Positions 59,382 to 64,000 of a stretch of 64,000 bases of DNA are shown here, piece by piece. The DNA comes from Plantago ovata. Its lineage: Eukaryota; Streptophyta; Magnoliopsida; Lamiales; Plantaginaceae. Position 1 is the stretch's first letter; each line of letters starts with the position of its first letter. The stretch covers positions 20,741,033 to 20,805,032 of the forward strand of contig CM051456.1 of assembly GCA_028274465.1 (NCBI GenBank), written 5' to 3'. The notes beneath the pieces are model-generated. The model was not told the DNA's origin, did no database searches, and saw only the letters and a program-made list of their open reading frames with translations. The translations under genes were made by a program, and so were the position numbers.

Positions 59382-61947
59382 TCACGCCATGGAGCCTTTG
59401 ATTTAGTAGAAAGAAACCCATACAATACAATAAAGATGCAAAAACATACTTCCTGTGCTACTACGCACACATGCATGGGCATGCTATACTTGTAGTACCA
59501 TAAGTTGTATGTAACCTTTTGTTATCCCTTGATAATAACCAAGTGAAATTAAAATAGTCTTGGACTACTCTACCATGCATGCATCTCATCTTCCATTTTT
59601 GCAACAATACGCTAATTCAGAACCATGTTCTATAAATGAATGGATGCATAAATATGATAGACCTGTACTTGTAGAATCATCTATGTATTCACGACCCAGA
59701 ATAGAATCAGTTGGTTTTCTCTTGAAGAAGCAAAAATTTATTTCATTTATCAGCCTCTTAGTCTTCATAAGAGATTTTCAGTAAAATCTCCAACAGAAAT
59801 TCACATTATTCTCTCTTTTTTTTAAATGGCTAAAAATTTTATTCCATTCAATGAACCCGAGCATAAGAAATACTCGTAGTACACCAATCAAACAAGTACA
59901 ACATCCAAATCGGAAGAAACAAACAACAAATAAAACCTCTAGGGTGCACCCTAACAGCCGCAGGTAACAATTAGGGTGCACCCTAACAGCCGCAGGTAAC
60001 AATTAATACACTTCAACCTTATTCTCACCCTCCTAAACATGAACATGAAACTGAATAATTTAACAAATCCACAACATTCTTCATTTCTTTGTGTAGTTTG
60101 ATTTTAGTTTGAACTTTCAGTTTGATTTTATCTAAACCGCACCGAAGAGATACAGAGTTCACCTCTTATCAAAACTACATTATTTCTTTCCCTCCACATT
60201 AACCACTAATGCTATACGGCGTCTCATTGGTTTCTACTCCCTTCCTGAATTGAATATAAGATGTTTTGGTCATTTTACCATTTGCAAAATATAAGATGTT
60301 TGAAATTGGTGTCATGTAATTGTGTGTTTTTTACAACTTTTTATGCAGTCAACCCCATTTTTTATACTTTGTCTACAAAACATATGCAGGGTTTTCATCT
60401 CTCATTGGTCATTTTATTTTTACAAGATATCAACATTTTTTTGCAACCTTTTCAACAACAAAATTGATGAATATCACATTTTCTTAATATATGTGAAAAT
60501 GCTAAAAAATTTTAAATTCAATTCAGGATGGAGTAATTTCTAATTTCTAATTTCTAATTCAACTATACTCATACCTACAGAAAATTAACTAACCAATGAG
60601 TCGCCCGATTTTTTAAACGTATTAACGTGAGACAGAGATATACTAAAAGCCAAATGCAATAAAGAATATTGAGTGACTAATATTGATTACCACCGTACGT
60701 ACAATTCCATTACGATCGATCAGATATTATATTTTACATCTCTTATTATTATGATTATTAGTATGATCTTATCACGGGGTCATCAATCATCATATCATAT
60801 GACACTTTGGTGGTGAATATGACTGACTCTGAAAATGGCAACAACGGACACAAATTAAAGCTACCTCCCCAGCCGACTCTTCATAAGTAATAATGCATAC
60901 TTTTCCAGACATGTTAGTACAAAATTGTTCATGCCATTCAATTGTGCATCAACGGTGTATGTATTTTATTTTCTTTTTAATCGTCAAGTTTTATTAATGA
61001 AAGAGTTATACAATTTACAAAGTAAAAGCTATCTCCTACACCACATGTAATACATGAAAATGCCTAAACCAAATCAATTACAATTACAAATATGCCTAAA
61101 CCTCCAAAAACATTGGCATTTACCAATAGTTCAATTACGGTTACTTCATCGTCTAGTATGTTAAAGAGAGTCATATAGATGAGTTAGCTTTATGTATTTA
61201 GTTTTGTCAAAAAGCCTGCTACTTAATTGCATTCAGTTGGATAGTGGAAAATTAAACAAGACTTAGCCATCGAGTCATCGACACCCTAATCTCTGCTCGA
61301 CGATCATCCTGTTCTTCCATGCACCCGTATATATTACATTGAGATATTCACTAATGACGGATTTTTTTTTATTTTGGACATCAAACCTTTTTATTTTATT
61401 TGGGCCTGGATTTTTCCAGAAGGCCTAAACCAGACCAGAAGCCCCCCTAGTGACTTGTAAGCAGCATTAATCTAACGCACAAGGAGCCGATCACATATTG
61501 ACTCGAGGGAAAATCTTTCAGGAAACTTCTAATTTTGCCGTATCATTTTGCAGTTTGTTTACTCTACATATGAATACATGATACTAGTACTATGATCATC
61601 CAATCAGCAGCTAACAGGTGCCATCTTGCCATATGTACGTCACTTCACTACCAGACTCGCTCACAGTCACAGGTGAGTCAGGTGACTCAAGTGCTAACCT
61701 TCCCACCAACCAGCATTATTATTTCACTGAATTGAGTTTAAAAGAATATTATTTTTTTTCAGCAAAATTATTAGGAGAGCTTTGATTTCTATCATACCTC
61801 TTGATGTAAATCTTTGTCTTTCCCATCAATATAGAGTATGATTTTGTGAGATGTCTATCTAAGGAGTCTTGGAAAGAGTTTTACATTTGGCTTGGAGTGA
61901 TTTTGGTTCATGGAAATATTTATTTGAAACATTTTCATAATCGCGCA
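59382..61947. other. Intergenic, LINE debris, no gene
   Basis: It contains the 3' UTR of the GRP gene. At 59815-60004 a T run followed by LINE-tail-like DNA on the minus strand (TTTTTAGCCATTTAAAA) is likely a LINE 3' end. Similar T-rich LINE-like ends are near 60968 and 61370 but weak. The rest is AT-rich. Confidence 0.4.
59941..60004. repeat. Perfect 32-bp tandem duplication
   Basis: AGGGTGCACCCTAACAGCCG and the next 12 bases occur twice in a row (59941-59972, 59973-60004). Each unit contains the short palindrome AGGGTGCACCCT. Confidence 0.95.
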
Positions 61948-62201
61948 AGACCATCTCCATCGGCCACTGATGGAGCGCCCTTTAGATGCAACATAAGTTT
62001 CAGCTGCGTCACGCATGGCGAGATGCAGCTGAAGCTATTTATTATTATTCTTTTTTTTTTTATGTTTTGTTATTCAGTGGGGAAAAATATTTTAATTTAA
62101 AAATAAATGAGAAAAGATAAAGTAAATTTGGGTTTGATATAACTTGATTGTGGAAATAACATGGCCAGACTTAATACTTTGTTTATTATTGGAGATGGTC
62201 T
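61948..62201. mobile_element. MITE, 254 bp, AGACCATCTCC ends
   Basis: Begins AGACCATCTCCATCGG and ends TTGGAGATGGTCT, an 11-base inverted repeat. The family is not settled and the target duplication is not clear. Confidence 0.6.
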
Positions 62202-63350
62202 AAGGTTTGGATCGAAGACAAGAAATTACATTAACTTCAATAATGGTACGTGATTGACAATGATTATAGTGGAGAAATGTAAAAAATTTACTTGGTCTTG
62301 GCTTAAAAGTGGTTGTGTTCTGGTGTCTTTTAATTCTTGCCCTTCTTTCTCGGATTTGTTGTGAGAACCTATTTTGTGTATAGGTCTATGATCGACTTTC
62401 ATAGATTTTGTTAGGAGCTTGGCCAATTGGAGGGAGTGTCGTACTTTTGATGTCGAGCATTCCTCATGATCTTTGAACTCTTGATCTTGGATAAAAAATT
62501 TACTTTCTGTCCAAAAAGAAATAACAATAATAATAATTGAACTTCTTTCCAGAAAAAGAAAAACTTATTGCAAGTTTGCAACTGATAAAAAACACCAGAA
62601 GCTTCCAGTTTTAAGTTAGACCTTAGTATTATTACACACCACACCAACAACTTTAAAATAGGAAGCTACTAGCTTATTCTCAAGAAGTCTGGTTCTCCAT
62701 TTTCCTTTATTTCCTGAACTCGAAATGAAATTAAATAGTATAACTAAACTAACTAAAAGGAACCGACATGCATAACTTTTTTTTAATTCATCATAAACTC
62801 ATTTATGTATGACTTGCACAAATTCATCAACACAAAAATTAGTATCTCGAGTCATTTTCCAATTTCCAGTAGATCTACTACTACTAGTCGTTTTCCCTTC
62901 CTCATTCCCGCTTTACAAAAACACCACAAAAAATACTACTATCAATAGTTCGAGGAGCCCACTCATAGATCAACCGCCCTAATTTCTTATCTCTACGTCC
63001 AACTTGGATTCTTCTTTTAATTTTTCCTTTCTTTCTTTCTGTCTTCATGCTTCTTGACTAAGTTGCTATTTGCATTTTCAGTGCCTATATATACCCACCT
63101 TCTCTTGACATTTCCCTGTATCTCATCAACATTCAGCTCTTTTCTCCCTTTGCTGCTTCATATTTCATAAAACAGACAACAAAAAAACACAACAGATTAA
63201 TTTCATTTTGTTATAAGTATCCATGTATATTAACAATAACAGTAATAACTAACTTCACTTGCTTCACTCAGTATTACAAGTTAAATTTCAAATTTCATAA
63301 CTCTGTTTTCCCCTGTTTACTTACTCTGTTTTCCTCTGTTTCCCATCGCC
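62202..63350. promoter_or_regulatory. Upstream region of stachyose synthase
   Basis: A TATA box CTATATATACCC at 63085-63096 lies about 260 bases before the start codon, with a pyrimidine-rich leader. The rest shows no gene. Confidence 0.5.
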
Positions 63351-64000
63351 ATGGCACCTCCACATGATTCCATCAACTCAACCTCCAACTTAATGAAATT
63401 CAGCAAACGTGACAACTTCTTCGACCTATCCGACGGAAAACTCTCCGTGAAAGACGTCCCGCTACTCTCCGAAGTTCCATTCAATGTCACCTTCAAAAGC
63501 TTCTCATCCGTATGCCAATCGTCCGAGGCACCCTTTCCCCTGTTCCAGCGAGCGCAGTCCACGTCCTTCAAAGGCGGTTTCCTCGGGTTCAGCCAGAAAG
63601 AATCCTCGGACCGCCTGGTAAACTCCCTCGGGAAGTTCCAGGACAGGGAATTCGTTAGCATTTTCAGGTTCAAAACATGGTGGTCCACTCAATGGGTTGG
63701 AACGTCCGGTTCTGACCTCCAAATGGAGACTCAGTGGATCATACTCAACGTCCCCGAAACAAAATCATACGTTCTCATAATGCCAATCATCGAGGGTAAG
63801 CACAGGTCAGCTCTCTTCCCGGGAAAAGATGATCATGTGCTAATTTGCGCCGAGAGTGGCTCAACTACTGCAAAATCATCTACCTTTGACACGATTGCTT
63901 ACGTCCACGTGTCGGATAATCCCTACAATTTGATGAAAGAGGCCTACACGGCTGTTCGTGTTCACCTCAACACCTTCAAGCTTATTGAGGAGAAATCAGC
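63351..64000 (+). CDS. STS: Stachyose synthase (raffinose-family glycosyltransferase), 5' part
   Basis: The frame is open from ATG 63351 to the window end (216 complete codons), so the gene is cut off by the window. The protein begins MAPPHDSINSTSNLMKFSKR and continues FFDLSDGKLSVKDVPLLSEVPFNVTF, KGGFLGFSQKESSDRLVNSLG, IFRFKTWWSTQWVGTSGSDLQMETQW, CAESGSTTAKSS and NPYNLMKEAYTAVRVHLNTFKL. These match stachyose synthase closely and raffinose synthase less so (for example DLQMETQW and YVHVSDNPYNLMKEAY). The enzyme moves galactose from galactinol to raffinose in the cytosol. The catalytic (GH36-type) domain lies beyond the window. Confidence 0.9.
   Translation, partial: MAPPHDSINSTSNLMKFSKRDNFFDLSDGKLSVKDVPLLSEVPFNVTFKSFSSVCQSSEAPFPLFQRAQSTSFKGGFLGFSQKESSDRLVNSLGKFQDREFVSIFRFKTWWSTQWVGTSGSDLQMETQWIILNVPETKSYVLIMPIIEGKHRSALFPGKDDHVLICAESGSTTAKSSTFDTIAYVHVSDNPYNLMKEAYTAVRVHLNTFKLIEEKS

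Overview
The window is nuclear DNA from a dicot plant. It is AT-rich, its genes have short GT-AG introns, and it carries plant-only families: GUN1, DWARF27-like, a CrRLK1L receptor kinase, P-class PPR proteins, a cell-wall glycine-rich protein and stachyose synthase. It is also full of decayed plant transposons (Helitron, hAT, Stowaway, LINE, LTR remnants). I cannot fix the family or species from sequence alone.

Layout. 1-8 kb is repeat-rich and holds an intact single-exon MAPK-kinase gene (6838-7842), preceded by a 3-kb Helitron-like insertion that carries a decayed RPA-like OB-fold gene. 8.5-16.4 kb holds two minus-strand housekeeping genes: an INO80-complex subunit B / IES2 homologue (PAPA-1 region plus zf-HIT) and an eight-exon DWARF27-LIKE1 carotenoid isomerase. 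16.7-27.9 kb is a tandem PPR cluster: one ordinary two-exon gene, one mosaic pseudogene, and one four-exon gene that fuses three complete PPR units into a single predicted 1,380-residue protein. 29.3-32.2 kb is a seven-exon membrane-anchored cyclophilin (CYP21-3/21-4 type). 34.7-37.4 kb is an intronless ANXUR-like CrRLK1L kinase. 38.1-41.9 kb is a second copy of the 2.5-7.9 kb block, with a broken MAPKK copy and its own 1.5-kb insertion. 42-51.4 kb is a transposon graveyard. 52.7-56.8 kb is GUN1 (PPR plus SMR), 58.2-59.4 kb a secreted glycine-rich protein, and at 63.35 kb the 5' end of stachyose synthase runs off the window.

The most unusual items are three. The first is the PPR triple fusion, in which stop codon, promoter and targeting peptide have vanished at both unit junctions and the junction plus intron is itself duplicated. 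The second is the duplicated MAPKK block: each copy shows the other's empty insertion site, the intact copy has lost the catalytic-loop Asn (HRDIKPAD), and the copy that keeps the Asn is broken elsewhere. The third is apparent reading-frame discontinuities near the N termini of GUN1 and the INO80 subunit gene, which may be assembly errors or real lesions. The genes do not form a pathway; plastid functions (GUN1 signalling, D27L1 carotenoid isomerisation) and sugar metabolism occur here by ordinary eukaryotic gene order.
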